Positions 1-10,087 of a DNA stretch of 64,000 nucleotides are shown in pieces. The first letter of the stretch is position 1. Each line of letters opens with the position of its first letter. The notes under the pieces were generated by a model. That model was not told the origin of the DNA, did no database searches, and saw only the letters and a program-made list of their open reading frames with translations. The DNA is from Macrothele yani (Eukaryota; Arthropoda; Arachnida; Araneae; Macrothelidae): assembly GCA_039090855.1 (NCBI GenBank), contig CM077016.1:52811936-52875935 (forward strand), in the 5' to 3' direction. The position numbers and the translations under genes were made by a program.

Positions 1-224
1 ATTTTTTTCACGTTTACGTATTCTGCACAAAATGGCCTGTTTGTCCCTTGAACACGTTCCAAAGCCTTCTGGATTTCAGAGCACAATAAATTGTCTTTCT
101 TGTAATGTCCTGGCATTCTGACATTATTTTATTTCACTTGGCATCCAACCACACTTACTTTTTTATGCGCTATATAGCCGTTTATGATCCGTCCTTAGCA
201 ATTGTCCAGCAGTGTACTTACTGG

Positions 225-955
225 AATTCGAGCTCGGGTGGGATCGGGCTGCATAATACTTAGTGGGGTTCGGGCTCGGTCGGGCTCTGGCTGCATAATA
301 CTTACTGGAGTACGGGCTCGAGCTGCATAATACTTACTGGAGTTCGGGTTCGGGCTGCATAATACTTAGTGGAGTTCGGGCTCGGGCAGCATAATACTTA
401 CTGGAGTTCGGACTCGGGTGGGATCGGACTGCATAATACTTAGTGGAGTTCAGGCTCGGTCGGGCTCTGGCTGCATAATACTTACTGGAGTTCGGGCTCG
501 GGGTGCATAATACTTACTGGAGTTCTGGCTCGGGCGGGCTCGGGCTGCATAACACTTACTGGAGTTCGGGCTCGGGCTGCATAATACTTAATGGAGTTCG
601 GGCTCGGGCTGCATAATACTTACTGGAGTTCGGGCTCGGGTCGGATCGGGCTGCATAATACTTAGTGGAGTTCGGGCTCGGGCGGGCTCGGGCTGCATAA
701 CACTTACTAGAGTTCGGGCTCGGGCTGCATAATACTTACTGGAGTTCGGGCTCGGATGTGATCGGGCTACATAATACTTAGTGGACTTCGGGCTCGGGCT
801 GCATAATACTTACTGGAGTTCTGGCTCGGGCGGGCTCGGGCTGCATAACCCTTACTGGAGTTCGGGCTCGGGCTGCATAATACTTACTGGAGTTCGGGCT
901 TGGGCTGCGTAATACTTACTGGATTTCGAGCTCGGGCGGGCTCGGCCTCTGAGAG
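225..955. repeat. GC-rich minisatellite, about 32- and 42-bp units
   Basis: About twenty tandem units built on the core TTCGGGCTCGGGCTGCATAA followed by TACTTACTGGAG. Units come in a short form (about 32 bp) and a longer form with an extra GGGCGGGCTCG or GGTGGGATCG block (about 42 bp). A single diverged unit is present at the equivalent place in the related element at 7831-9057 (around 7890-7925), so the array looks like a local expansion inside a transposon copy. No coding role is seen. Confidence 0.9.
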
Positions 956-1563
956 AGGAAGATAATTTTTTTTAATGTGATTTTTTATGATTTAGTACCC
1001 GAATCTTTTTTTACACTTTCTAGTTGTTAAATAAAATTCTTCGGCAACTGGGTCTGGATGTGGAACGGAAACTCGTCAGGGTTATTCATTCTTGGCTTGG
1101 GTAACAAATACCATAGTCCATGAATTACTGAATTCCTGCAAAGGAAAAGTTTCTTGAAGAACTAGCAAGCTGACGAAATTTTGCTCCCCACCTGAATGGG
1201 GCAGCTCCCTGCTAATTCTATTGAGCAACGTGCGCCGTAGATGGTTTTGCCTCCCGATTTTTCTTGATTCCCGGCCTCCCGAAACATTTCAGGAAGAAAT
1301 GAATGGTCCAAGAAACTATAAAATAGATAGACATTCCTTCCCCATTCCGCAGTTGAGAAAGACATCGGTTGATAGCACGGGGAGGAAGCAGTGCTGGAAG
1401 TCTGGAAGAGAAGATTTATTTTAATGCGTAAACAGGTTAATGCTAGTTTTCGGGCTCGTTCGAGCCCGGGCTCTATCTTGCAATATAAAATTTGGGCTCA
1501 GGTTGACATACTTCGGGCTCGGACGGGCTCGGGCCCTTAAAATTGAGCCCGAACTCAGCTCTG
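225..1563. mobile_element. hAT-like MITE, copy 1 (minisatellite-expanded)
   Basis: The flank of the minisatellite (960-1100) and the segment 1440-1563 match, in the same order, the two halves of the better-preserved element at 7831-9057. The right end CTCAGCTCTG (1554-1563) matches the right terminus CTCAGCTCTA of that copy. The left terminus is not visible, perhaps erased by the tandem expansion, so the left boundary is approximate. No transposase is encoded. The short frames inside it (for example 1162-1424) look incidental. Confidence 0.65.
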
Positions 1564-1648
1564 GTGTAAAATAAAACGTGTGATTGGAGAATATACATTT
1601 ATTTACGTACAATACATTGCATTTATTCGCGTCAGTAAGATATAAATG

Positions 1649-2560
1649 CAGTCTAACCCGTATATGTCGAACCCGGACATAACGAATGTTTGCGTATCTC
1701 GAACTTTCGGAAGTCACCGTCAAAATAACCTGAAAATAACATGAGCACGTTTTCCTATATCGAACGAGTTGAAGCAGCCTTAGTGTATATATCGAATTTT
1801 TCGAATAAAACCCTTGGAAAGATTTTATCGGAAACAAATCTTGTCAAGCAAGATCACCTTTTTCCCAGCGTAAGTGGGAATTTCCCTTGGTGAATTCCTG
1901 AAGCTTCCAGCGTTTCCAAAATGGAAGCAGTCTTTTCTTTCATTGTTCAAAAGACTCTCTCTTTTCTGAACTTTTCAACGGGACGACAACCCTCCCACGA
2001 AGCACACTGGGGCAAAAAGGAAAGAAGGGCGACTTTGTGATCTTCGGGCTGAGTGTATGAGAAAATAGTGTCCAAAGTCACGGGATTAACAGCTGGGGCT
2101 GCCAGCAGCAATGATGATGATGAAGAGTCCAAACCTCTTCCAACCATAGCGGAGACTCTTTCAGCACCTACGGTACTCGGACAGCATTGTGGAACAAGTG
2201 AGGGTACCGGAGATGCTTTAGTTGACGAAATCGAACTGGATGGAAACAGCATTTTGACAAATTCAATAGCTTTAAGAAAGCAGAAAAAGATGACTGATTA
2301 TTTTATGCCCCAAAGCATCGATTCTGGTGAGACTTACTTTTCTGTCATATTGCTGTGTATCCTGTCCTTAATTTGATCAGGTAATTCTATTCGGAATTTA
2401 TAATACAGAAGTAAATAACCTTAGTTTTTGTGTGTTCTCCTATTGTGTACAACAGAACACCACTGAGAGTGCTAGGGTGGTAAAATCCGTATATCGAATT
2501 ATTGTATATATCGAATTATCGAGTTCTTCCCTTCGAATTCGATATAAACGTGTTCAACTG
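1649..2560 (+). mobile_element. pogo/Tigger-like DNA transposon, internally deleted
   Basis: The ends form imperfect inverted repeats rich in TATCGAA motifs. The right end reads as GTTGAACACGTTTATATCGA on the opposite strand and is followed by TA, as expected for a Tc1/mariner-superfamily target. The left end (CAGTCTAACCCGTATATGTC) is a diverged version. Only the C-terminal part of the transposase remains (2053-2376), so most of the catalytic region is deleted. Confidence 0.6.
2053..2376 (+). pseudogene. C-terminal remnant of a pogo/Tigger (jerky-like) transposase
   Basis: The frame has the features seen at the C-terminus of Tigger/jerky-type transposases. There is an acidic stretch (NDDDEESKPLPTIAETLSA), then a short helical stretch, then a basic/aromatic tail ending KQKKMTDYFMP. 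Members of this family are normally 450-600 residues with a CENP-B-type DNA-binding domain and a DDE catalytic core. Neither is present here, so the frame cannot encode an active enzyme. The apparent start codon is not meaningful because the upstream coding part is missing. The assignment rests on the tail signature and the TATCGAA-rich flanking ends. It could instead be a host gene derived from the same family, but the flanking inverted ends argue for a transposon relic. Confidence 0.55.
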
Positions 2561-2694
2561 TATTAGTAGAATGTCGCCTTCAACCTTTTCCTTGGTGCGA
2601 ATGCATTGTCTTCATTGCTTTTCAAAACTATTCGGTTTTCTTATGAATATAGCACTGATTTAAACAATTTTTTTAAAGAAAAAGGTTCTATATA

Positions 2695-3941
2695 CACTAT
2701 ATTGACAAACGTCACCGGACGCCTAGAAGAGAAACACAACATAGCATTTATTGACATACATTAGTACGGTGTCGGTCCACCTTTGGCCTTAATGCATGCA
2801 CTGACCCTTCGAGACATGCTTTCGACAAGGTTTTGGAACACAGCGACAGGTATGCGCTTCCATTCAGTACATAATGCTACCGCTAACAGTTGCTTAGTAG
2901 TAGGCCTTAGTTCCAAACTTCTTATGCGGCGCTATAATTCATCCCATAAGTGCTCTATGGGATTAAGTTCAAGGCTCTGCGCTGGCCAGTCCACACACGA
3001 TATGGAATTATCGTCAAACCACGCCGTAACAGTCCTTGCTTTATGACTCGGTGCATTATCCTTCTGGTACCAACAAGGCATTCTTCCATAGTATTCCACA
3101 GAGTTGGTAGGGCATAATTGTCCAGAATATCGAGGTAGACGTACTGGTTAACAGGTTTGTCCACGATTACCAATGGGCCGAGACCATTACCACGAAAAAC
3201 ACCCCGGCACGAGTACACTTCCAGCTCCAAACTTGACCATAGGAACAGTACACTGTGGTAAATAGCGTTCCCCCGGATGCCGCCATACCCACACACGGCC
3301 ATCAGACTGATGGATCGTGTGTCTAGATCCATCAGTCCATAGGACCTGTTTCCATTGATCTACGGTCCACGATAAATGTTCTTTACACCATGTTAAACGA
3401 CGAGTAGCATTCCCAGTGGAGATGAAAAGCTTATGAGCAGCCCCACGATCACGGTAACCCAATGGAATCAAGTTCTCTGCGAATGGTACGTGTACATACC
3501 GAGGTTCCAGCATTTTTACTCACCTGTACACTGAGGTCTTGTGCAGTAGTTCTCCGTCGATTAGCTGTAACGACTCTCCTGAGGCTTCGACGTCCTCTAT
3601 CACTGATTTTCTTTGGTCTCCCGGTACGTTTTGCCACTTCAGGCACACCATGTGTCTTCCACTTATTCAGTACATCCGAAACAGTTGACTTGGGTATGTT
3701 TAAACGCCTCTCGGTTTCTCTTATGGACAACCCACTAAAATAACACCCAACAATCTTTCCTTTCTCGAAGTCAGTTATCTAACGCCGCGACATTTTCACT
3801 CAACCTCACAATGCGACATGATCGCGGTCAGCCGCAGGCTTGTTTTTATACAGTTTGCAACTGTACCGCGCATCTGAACAACGCAGCGTATCCGTTCATT
3901 TGCTTTTGAAGGGGTGTCCGGTGACTTTTGTCAATATAGTG
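2695..3941 (-). mobile_element. Tc1-like transposon, copy A
   Basis: Bounded by TA target duplications (2693-2694 and 3942-3943). Terminal inverted repeats begin CACTATATTGACAAA with the inner motif GTCACCGGAC. Length is 1247 bp. The same family recurs at 6906-9345 and 15948-17063, which fixes the ends. The encoded transposase is broken. Confidence 0.9.
2761..3793 (-). pseudogene. Tc1-type transposase (DDE), frameshifted
   Basis: The protein would cut and paste the surrounding element at TA sites. Read from the right, the start region is ATG at 3791-3793. The paired-type helix-turn-helix follows (SIRETERRLNIPKSTVSDVL), then the GRPKK hook. A second helix-turn-helix comes next, and then the first catalytic Asp in [20 protein letters not shown], where the usual DES reads DGS. 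The second Asp region (DNAPSH-type) and the WPAQS/NPIEHLW region lie in other frames near 2955-3060. The coding sequence is spread over at least three frames, so it is inactive. The C-terminus GPTPY and stop are at 2761-2775, immediately inside the left inverted repeat. Usual family length is about 340 residues, which fits the span. Confidence 0.88.
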
Positions 3942-3943
3942 TA

Positions 3944-4747
3944 TTTACCTAATTCAAATTTTATTGTCATGACACGAAGACACAGCGCCTCCTCGCTTCT
4001 TAACTCCAAAGCAGTCGCAGCCACGTCCCGCTCCCTCACTGCCCTGGTACTGGCGCTGGTTTAACTTTTAGACTACACTTTCCCTGTTGAAATCCTCCAC
4101 TGTTTTACTCTATATATGAGCTAGAGCAAACAGCAGAACAGTTAGTAATGAACCCTCTCAGTGAATTTCCATCCACCCTCCTCATTCGGCCCCTGGCCAC
4201 ACAAACATGTAAAAAGGCTTAAATTAAGGATTTCTAAGAGTGGAGAACAATTATTATATTTTCGTGACCATGCCGATGCTATTTTTTGTAACCTTTCTAC
4301 GGAGAAGTAAGAAAACACTTTCTAGTGGGAAATACGTAAGGCTACCGAGAGAATTATTTCTTGGCAAAGATCAGATTATATGTTAAAAATGAAAAATGGC
4401 ACATCTTCAACTGGGTGGGCGGCAAGGGCGCACCCAGAAATTCCGAATGGGGGAGGGGTCCAGCTCTGCAAGTAAAAGAGCTCATGTATGTGTACTTACG
4501 CGACGTGTCTGTTAGAATACATGTTTTGATCTGTGAAAGAATTTAATACACTGTATTCATGTTATCCAGCTGCAAATGGTGTTTTCATTGTTTATTTTTC
4601 TTTTAATAAAAATACATATTTCAGAAAAGGAGTTAACCACAAATGCAATTATTTTATCTATTGCTATATTATAGTTTCAGAGAATGTATTTTTGAACAAA
4701 TTCTATTAAAATGGCCGCCTTTTTAACTGGTTGTTCAGTTTTAAATG
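3944..4747. other. Unassigned AT-rich spacer
   Basis: Between Tc1 copy A and the first SINE. No coding signature, RNA gene or clear repeat was recognised. Confidence 0.5.
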
Positions 4748-4967
4748 GCCGCCCCGGTGACGCAGTGGTCTAAGCGATGGCTTCTGATCATTCGTCCGAA
4801 AGGGGTCCGGGTTCGAATTCCGGCGAGGCATGGATGTTGTGTTTGTCTTACGGCACTAGCTCTCTCCCTTCCCTGGGACCAGTGGCCCCAAATTAGGGAC
4901 GGGCGACTACTTATAGCCCATTGAGTTGCTCATGGTGGTCGTTAAAATTCCAATAAAAAAAAAAAAA
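4748..4967 (+). mobile_element. tRNA-headed SINE
   Basis: About 220 bp. The head reads GCCGCCCCGGTGACGCAGTG (A-box region), with the B-box GGGTTCGAATTCC near 4810. The body follows (CGGCACTAGCTCTC through CAGTGGCCCCAAATTAGGGA), then the conserved 3' part (GCCCATTGAGTTGCTCATGG), CCAAT and a poly-A tail. This is a Pol III-type retroposon with no protein. It lies head-to-head inverted with the next copy. Confidence 0.93.
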
Positions 4968-5020
4968 GTCTGCATAAATTACGAGAACCTGATGCTAAAT
5001 GTGATAAAAGCCTTTACAAT

Positions 5021-5241
5021 TTTTTTTTCTTGATTGGAGGTTTAACGACCACCGTGAGCAACTCAATGGGCTATAAGTAGTCGCCCGTCCGTAATTTTAG
5101 GGTCACTGGTTCCACGGAAGGGAGAGAGCCAGTGCCGTAAGACAAACACAACATCCATGCCTCACCGGGATTCGAACCCGGACCACGTTCGGACGAATGA
5201 TCAGCGGCCATCGCTTAGACCACTGCGTCACCGGGGCGGCG
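5021..5241 (-). mobile_element. tRNA-headed SINE, reverse orientation
   Basis: Same family on the opposite strand: poly-T at 5021, 3' body GGTTTAACGACCACCGTGAG, then the B-box complement GGGATTCGAACCC and a head ending GCGTCACCGGGGCGGC. Only about 53 bp separate it from the plus-strand copy at 4748-4967, making a long inverted repeat. Confidence 0.93.
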
Positions 5242-5782
5242 GCTTACAGAAATGCATTTTGATGCTGTAGTAGGTGAGCGAGCCACCTAGGTCGATTTTC
5301 TCAAATATCTCAAAAATTATACGTCGTAGCAAAAATTGGCTGCCTCTCTACCCACCCCCTACCCCGAAAGAGAGGTTGCCTGTTTTTGAAATCTCTCTCA
5401 ATAACCCACTTGCAGTTCATCTTTTCTCTCTATCTTAGCTTGCGCATGCGCAGATGAACTTTCGTAGCTACATCGCATTTCATCGGTGTCAGGGTCGTTT
5501 CTTACGGCCTTCTAAATCTGAATAATATAACATCAATAAAAACAAATATTGTTTTTTTAAAAACTATACAGTCGAAATATTATTACCCCCCCCCATAGTT
5601 TAGTAAATATTTACTTTTATGTTAACTAACATATATTCTTTCAACGGTTTTACGATAATAGCATTCATTCATTAATCCACCTACGAACCGCTTAATATCA
5701 GGAATTAGAAAACCTTATTGTTTGTTGTTATGATTTAATTCCACTTAGTTATGTACAGGGCTGTGGCTCGTTGTGATTGTGA

Positions 5783-5910
5783 GTGTGTTGTTTCTGTCCT
5801 ACGGCACTGGCTCTCTCAATTCCCTGGAACCAGTGGCCCTAAATTTGGGACGGGCGGCTGCTTATTGCCCATTGAGTTGCTCACGGTGGTCGTCAAACCT
5901 TCAATTACAA
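5783..5910 (+). mobile_element. 5'-truncated SINE
   Basis: Only the 3' body is present (TACGGCACTGGCTCTCTCAA through GCTCACGGTGGTCGTCAAAC). The tRNA head is missing. Confidence 0.85.
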
Positions 5911-6637
5911 GAAGTATATGTAGTATATACTTGAAAGAAAAGAAAATATTGATTCATAACAGCACCGATTCATTCATAATCAAACTATAACGTAGTATTC
6001 ATCCAACTATGGCCTACTGACAGATTTCACAAATTACACGTCCTCCTAGATCAATATTACATGGATTAAGTCACTCCGCAGTTGTTGCTGTTGTTGTTTT
6101 CTCCATTTTTAGCTGTGGTAACCGTGACTCCGGAAATACATTTGTCCGCATGAGTACCTGACTTAGAAACCGTAAAACACGCAATTCACGAAACACAAGG
6201 TTAGCGAAAGAATAAATCAAAGACAAGTTTTCAGACTACATTAGAGAATCTATCCTAATTCTGTCGGGATTTTTTTTTTTGTTGTTATTTATTCTTTTGT
6301 CTTTTTCTGTCTGTCTGCATCTATTACAGAACAGGAAGTATGTCGGTTGCCGTATTTGCAATAGGTAGTCCTCCACTTTTGATATCGTGTACAAACTGGA
6401 GAAAAAAGCTAGAAACAAAAGTTTTTCTTTTGTTTTTAGCTCTCTTTTTCCCCTCTTTATTTTTTTTTTTTCTTTGTTGGCAGTCACAAAATTTGCCCTT
6501 GATTTGTCCGTCTGTTTGTCTGCTGATACATCCATTTTAAACTTACGATTAACTTCAGGATCGGAGAATTCTGTACTCCCCTTCTCTGTGTCTAGTGGTG
6601 TAGTGAAGCGGACGGGCGCCCAGGGGAAATACATATA
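5911..6637. other. Unassigned spacer
   Basis: AT-rich with T-runs. The overlapping short frames on both strands (around 6236-6649) show no recognisable domain. I treat them as noise. Confidence 0.45.
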
Positions 6638-6903
6638 CTGAAGGGCCAAAACATTATGACCACGTGCTTAAGATGATGTTTGTCCTCCACGTGCAGCCGA
6701 AATAGGTCTTACCCGGCGAGGTATGGACGCTACAAAATTTCCGAAGGTGTCTTGTGATATCTGGTGCCAACACGTTACCAGCAGATCCTTTAACTCTTGT
6801 AAGTCACGTGGTTGAGCCTGCGCAGATCGGATTTACTGCTCCAACACAAACAACAGATACTTGATTGGATTGATATCTGTGGAATTTGGAGGCAAGGCCA
6901 ATA
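6638..6903 (-). pseudogene. C-terminal end of an older Tc1-like transposase
   Basis: Read on the minus strand, the segment gives LPPNSTDINPIKYLLFVLEQ, a stop, then a QPRDLQELKDLLVTCWHQIS-type helix and a tail ending ARGGQTSS. This is the end of a Tc1 transposase of a different family from copies A-C. The catalytic Glu of the NPIEHL motif is replaced by Lys, so the copy is dead. The terminus CTGAAGGGCCAAAACATTAT is preceded by TA (6636-6637). The element is cut at 6903 by insertion of Tc1 copy B and appears to continue at 9348. Confidence 0.7.
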
Positions 6904-7668
6904 TACACTATATTGACAAAAGTCACCGGACACCCCTTCAAAAGCAAATGAACGGATCCGCTGCGTTGTTAAGATACGCGGTACAGCTTTAAACGGTATA
7001 AAAACAAGCCTGCAGCTGACCGCGATCATATCGCACTGTGAGGATGAGTGAAAATGCCGCGGAACTGACTTTGAGAAAGGAAAGATTGTTGGGTGTTATA
7101 TTAGTGGGTTGTCCATAAGAGAAACCGAGAGGCGTTTAAACATACCCAAGTCAACTGTTTTGGATGTACTGAATAAATGGAAGACACATGGCGTGCCTGA
7201 AGCAGAAAAACGTACCGGCAGACCAAAGAAAATCAGTGATAGAGCACGTTGAGGCCTCAGGAGAGTCGTTACAACTAATCGACGGAGTGCTGCACAAGAC
7301 CTCTGTGTACAGGTGAGTAAAATGCTGGAACCTCGATATGTATACGTACCGTTCGCAGAGAACTTCATTCCATTGGCTACCTTGGTCGTGCGGCTGCTCA
7401 TAAGCCTTTCATCCCCACTCGGAATGCTACTCGTCGTTTAGCATGGTGTAAAGAACATTTATCGTAGACCGTAGATCAAAGGAAACGGGTCCTATGGACT
7501 GATGAATCCAGATACACGATCCATCAATCTGATGGGGGTATGTAAGTATGGCGGCAGCCGGGGAAACGCTATTTACCGCAGTGTACTGTTCCTACGGTCA
7601 AGTTTGGAGCTGTGTGGGTGTGTTTTTCGTGATATGGTCTCGACCCTTTGGTTATCGTGGACAAACCT

Positions 7669-7720
7669 GTTACATAGTATTGCCACATGCCCTACCAGCT
7701 ATGTGGCAATACTATGTAAC
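7669..7720. repeat. Perfect 20-bp hairpin inside Tc1 copy B
   Basis: GTTACATAGTATTGCCACAT at 7669-7688 is the exact reverse complement of 7701-7720, with a 12-nt loop. Copies A and C have unrelated sequence in the left-arm position, so the left arm was copied from the right arm in inverted orientation. Confidence 0.93.
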
Positions 7721-8090
7721 CGAGCCTTTTTGGTACCAGCATGATAATGCACCGAGCCATATTAAGCGAGGACTGTTACGGCGTAGTTTGACGATAATTC
7801 CATATCGTGTGTGGACTGGGCAGCACACAGTAGAGCTGAGACGGGCTGAGCCCGAGCTCGAAAGCCCGAAGCAGAGCCCGGGCCCGAATCGGGCTTGGGC
7901 TGTGGAATATTTACTGCGGTTCGGGCTCGGTCTCTTAGAAAGAGGGAGAGCGAGAGAATTTTTTTATGTATAAATGGGATTTTATATGATTTAGCAAATG
8001 ACACACTTTATAGTTAGTAAAGGGAATTCTTCGGGAACTGGTTCTGATTGGGGAGCACGCATTCAAGATGGCTATTTATTCCGGGGTTTT

Positions 8091-8317
8091 GCCGCCCCGG
8101 TGGCGCAGTGGTCTAAGGCGCTGGCCTCTGATAATTCGTCCGTCTGGGGTCCGGGTTCGAATCCCGGTGAGGCATGGATGTTGTGTTTGTCTTACGGCAC
8201 TGGCTCTCTCCCTTCCCTGGAACCAGTGACCCTAAATTAGGGACGGGCGACTGCTTATAGCCCATTGAGTTGCTCACGGTGGTCGTTAAACCTCCAATCA
8301 AAAAAAAAAAAAAAAAA
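8091..8317 (+). mobile_element. tRNA-headed SINE nested in the MITE
   Basis: Full-length: head GCCGCCCCGGTGGCGCAGTG, B-box GGGTTCGAATCCC, body, and a poly-A of about 17. Confidence 0.95.
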
Positions 8318-8640
8318 TAAATTCCGGGCTTGGGTAGGAAATGCCATAGGCCGCGCATTAGTGTGTTTCTGCAGAGAAGAAGCTTTTTCAAGAACTATAG
8401 ATATTGGATAGTTGATAGCTTGCCGACGATAATTTACCCCCTATCTCCACGCAGAAGCTCCCTGCTAATTCTATTTAGCAACGTACACGTTTCAGCGCAA
8501 CATACAATTGCTGCACCGCATAATCATTTTGGATGGCCGACCGCCCGAGGCACTCAGGTGGAAACAAACGGTCAAAGAAAATCGTACAATTACATTGTAC
8601 AAATACCTTCCCCACTCCCTATTTGAGAAATACATTGGTT

Positions 8641-8856
8641 ATTTTTTTTATTGTAGGTTTAACGACCACCGTGAGCAACTCAATGGTCTATAAGCAGTCG
8701 CTCGTCCCTAATTTAGGGTCACTGGTTCCAGGGAAGTGAGAGAGCCAGTGCCGTAAGACAAACACAACATCCATGCCTCGCCGGGATTCGAACCCGAACC
8801 CTGGTCGGACGAATGATCAGAGGCCATCGCTTAGACCACTGCGCCACCGGGGTGGC
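8641..8856 (-). mobile_element. tRNA-headed SINE nested in the MITE, reverse orientation
   Basis: T-rich tail at 8641, body GGTTTAACGACCACCGTGAG, B-box complement GGGATTCGAACCC, and head complement ending GCGCCACCGGGGTGGC. Confidence 0.94.
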
Positions 8857-9347
8857 ATTGGTTAATTGCAGGAGGAGGAGAGAATGCAAGTGTGGAAAAG
8901 GAGATGTTTTTTTTTTTAATGGTTGAACAGGTTAGACAGTTTTCGGGCTCGTTCGGGCCCGGGCTCTTATCTTTTAATATAAAATTCGGGCTCGGGTGGA
9001 CTCAGGCTGATATACCACGGGCTCGGACTCTGAAAATTGAGCCCAAACTCAGCTCTAGCACACAGCCCTGATCTTACTCCCATAGAGCACCTATGTGATG
9101 AATTTGAGCGCCGTAAAAGAAGTTTGGAACCAAGGCCTACTATTAAGCAACAGTTAGCGGCAGCATTATGTACTGAATGGAAGCGCATATCCATCGTTGT
9201 GTTCGAAAACCTTGTCGAAAACCTATCTCGAAGGGTCAGTGCATGCATTAAGGCCAAAGGTGGACCGACACCGTACTAATGTATGTCAATAAATACTATG
9301 TTGTGTTCCTCTTCTAGGTATCCGGTGACTTTTGTCGGTATAGTGTA

Positions 9348-9560
9348 TATGTTTGGGTAGGTGGTGGACGTCATAATTTCCTGCACATGAATGTCTGGAT
9401 TCAGGGGTTTCCACCAGAACACTGCCCAAAGCATTACACTTTCTCCATAGACTTGTTCTCGTCTCACGGTGCATACTGGTGCCAAAACTTTGTGACGCAT
9501 GCTCTTCCTTTTCAGTTTCTTTCTGTATGTAAATTTAGCTTCCTTCTCCTTATCGTTTTT
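9348..9560 (-). pseudogene. Middle part of the older Tc1-like transposase
   Basis: On the minus strand the segment contains, in two frames, ESVMLWAVFWWKPLNPDIHV and ETPESRHSCAGNYDVHHLPK. These correspond to the stretch before the second catalytic Asp in a Tc1 family distinct from copies A-C. With 6638-6903 it makes one relic split by Tc1 copy B. The DNA between the two parts that should encode the DNAP-type motif is missing. Confidence 0.5.
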
Positions 9561-9623
9561 CAAACTTAACGTGGTATCTTCTCTCTCGCAAGAGTATGGT
9601 TCGCAACACCCTGAGGTCAGAGC

Positions 9624-10048
9624 TAGAGGTCTGCACGGGCCTGATTTGGTGTGCCCGGCCCGGCCCAAACCCGTGTGTTTAAGGCCCAGCTCGACCGGGG
9701 CCCGTCAATTGCAGCTCTTATTTAGGCCCGGCCCACTCCAATTGCAGCTCTTATTTAATAAGAGTGCAATTTGGTATTATTCTGTCTTCCTATTGTATTT
9801 TATTAAAATGTGAAAATTAAATTATGACATGAGATATTATTCAATGTATTTAGTTAAATGTAAGCCTAAAAATGTTAACTATACTTTGACAATTATCGAA
9901 AAATGTAACCTTTAAAAAGAGAGAGAAAAAGGAAGACTAAGCACGTCCAGAATCTCCCTTTCTTTGAACTAGTAAGCGGTAACACTACAAAAGTAAATCC
10001 CTATACAGACTAGGGATAGGAGAAAAAATCCATGTAGTCCCACTCTCT

Positions 10049-10087
<39 letters not shown>

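Larger units (their letters stand above)
7831..9057. mobile_element. hAT-like MITE, copy 2, with exact 8-bp target duplication
   Basis: Terminal inverted repeats TAGAGCTGAG (7831-7840) and CTCAGCTCTA (9048-9057) are perfect. They are flanked by identical 8-bp duplications GCACACAG (7823-7830 and 9058-9065). An 8-bp duplication and a TAGAG-type end are hAT hallmarks. No transposase is encoded. Two SINEs (8091-8317 and 8641-8856) inserted into it. The interior is rich in GGGCTCGGGC motifs shared with copy 1. Confidence 0.92.
7054..9279 (+). pseudogene. Tc1-type transposase, copy B, interrupted
   Basis: Start region ATGCCGCGG at 7054. The helix-turn-helix segment (about 7120-7230) gives the same SIRETERRLNIPKST signature as copy A. 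A stop lies at the GRPKK linker (about 7250). The catalytic segment with the WTDESRYTIHQSDG signature is near 7495-7535. The last part after the MITE (9060-9279) gives the HSPDLTPIEHLCDEFERRKR catalytic-Glu region and a C-terminal GPTPY. Multiple frame breaks, one local inverted duplication (7669-7720) and the nested MITE make it inactive. About 340 residues would be expected. Confidence 0.87.
6906..9345 (+). mobile_element. Tc1-like transposon, copy B (carries a nested hAT-like MITE)
   Basis: TA duplications at 6904-6905 and 9346-9347. The inverted ends start CACTATATTGACAAAAGTCA, as in copies A and C. Without the 1227-bp MITE and its 8-bp duplication, the element is about 1205 bp, close to copy A. 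It inserted into the older Tc1 relic represented by 6638-6903 and 9348-9560. Confidence 0.9.

Noticed and set aside
225..955. CRISPR-like array
   Set aside because: Units are directly adjacent with no unique spacers, the context is eukaryotic transposon DNA, and no cas genes are present.
1421..1837. 138-residue minus-strand frame
   Set aside because: It crosses the MITE end and the Tigger end, with no domain and an arginine/serine-rich composition typical of translated GC-rich repeats.
6236..6649. Overlapping lysine-rich and phenylalanine-rich frames on both strands
   Set aside because: Low-complexity A/T-run sequence. No motif or conservation visible.
8113..8391. Reading frames of the type ...HRDSNPD...LRPLRHRG, repeated at many places
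   Set aside because: They are translations of the SINE head and body on the antisense strand, present wherever the SINE occurs, with no independent coding signal.
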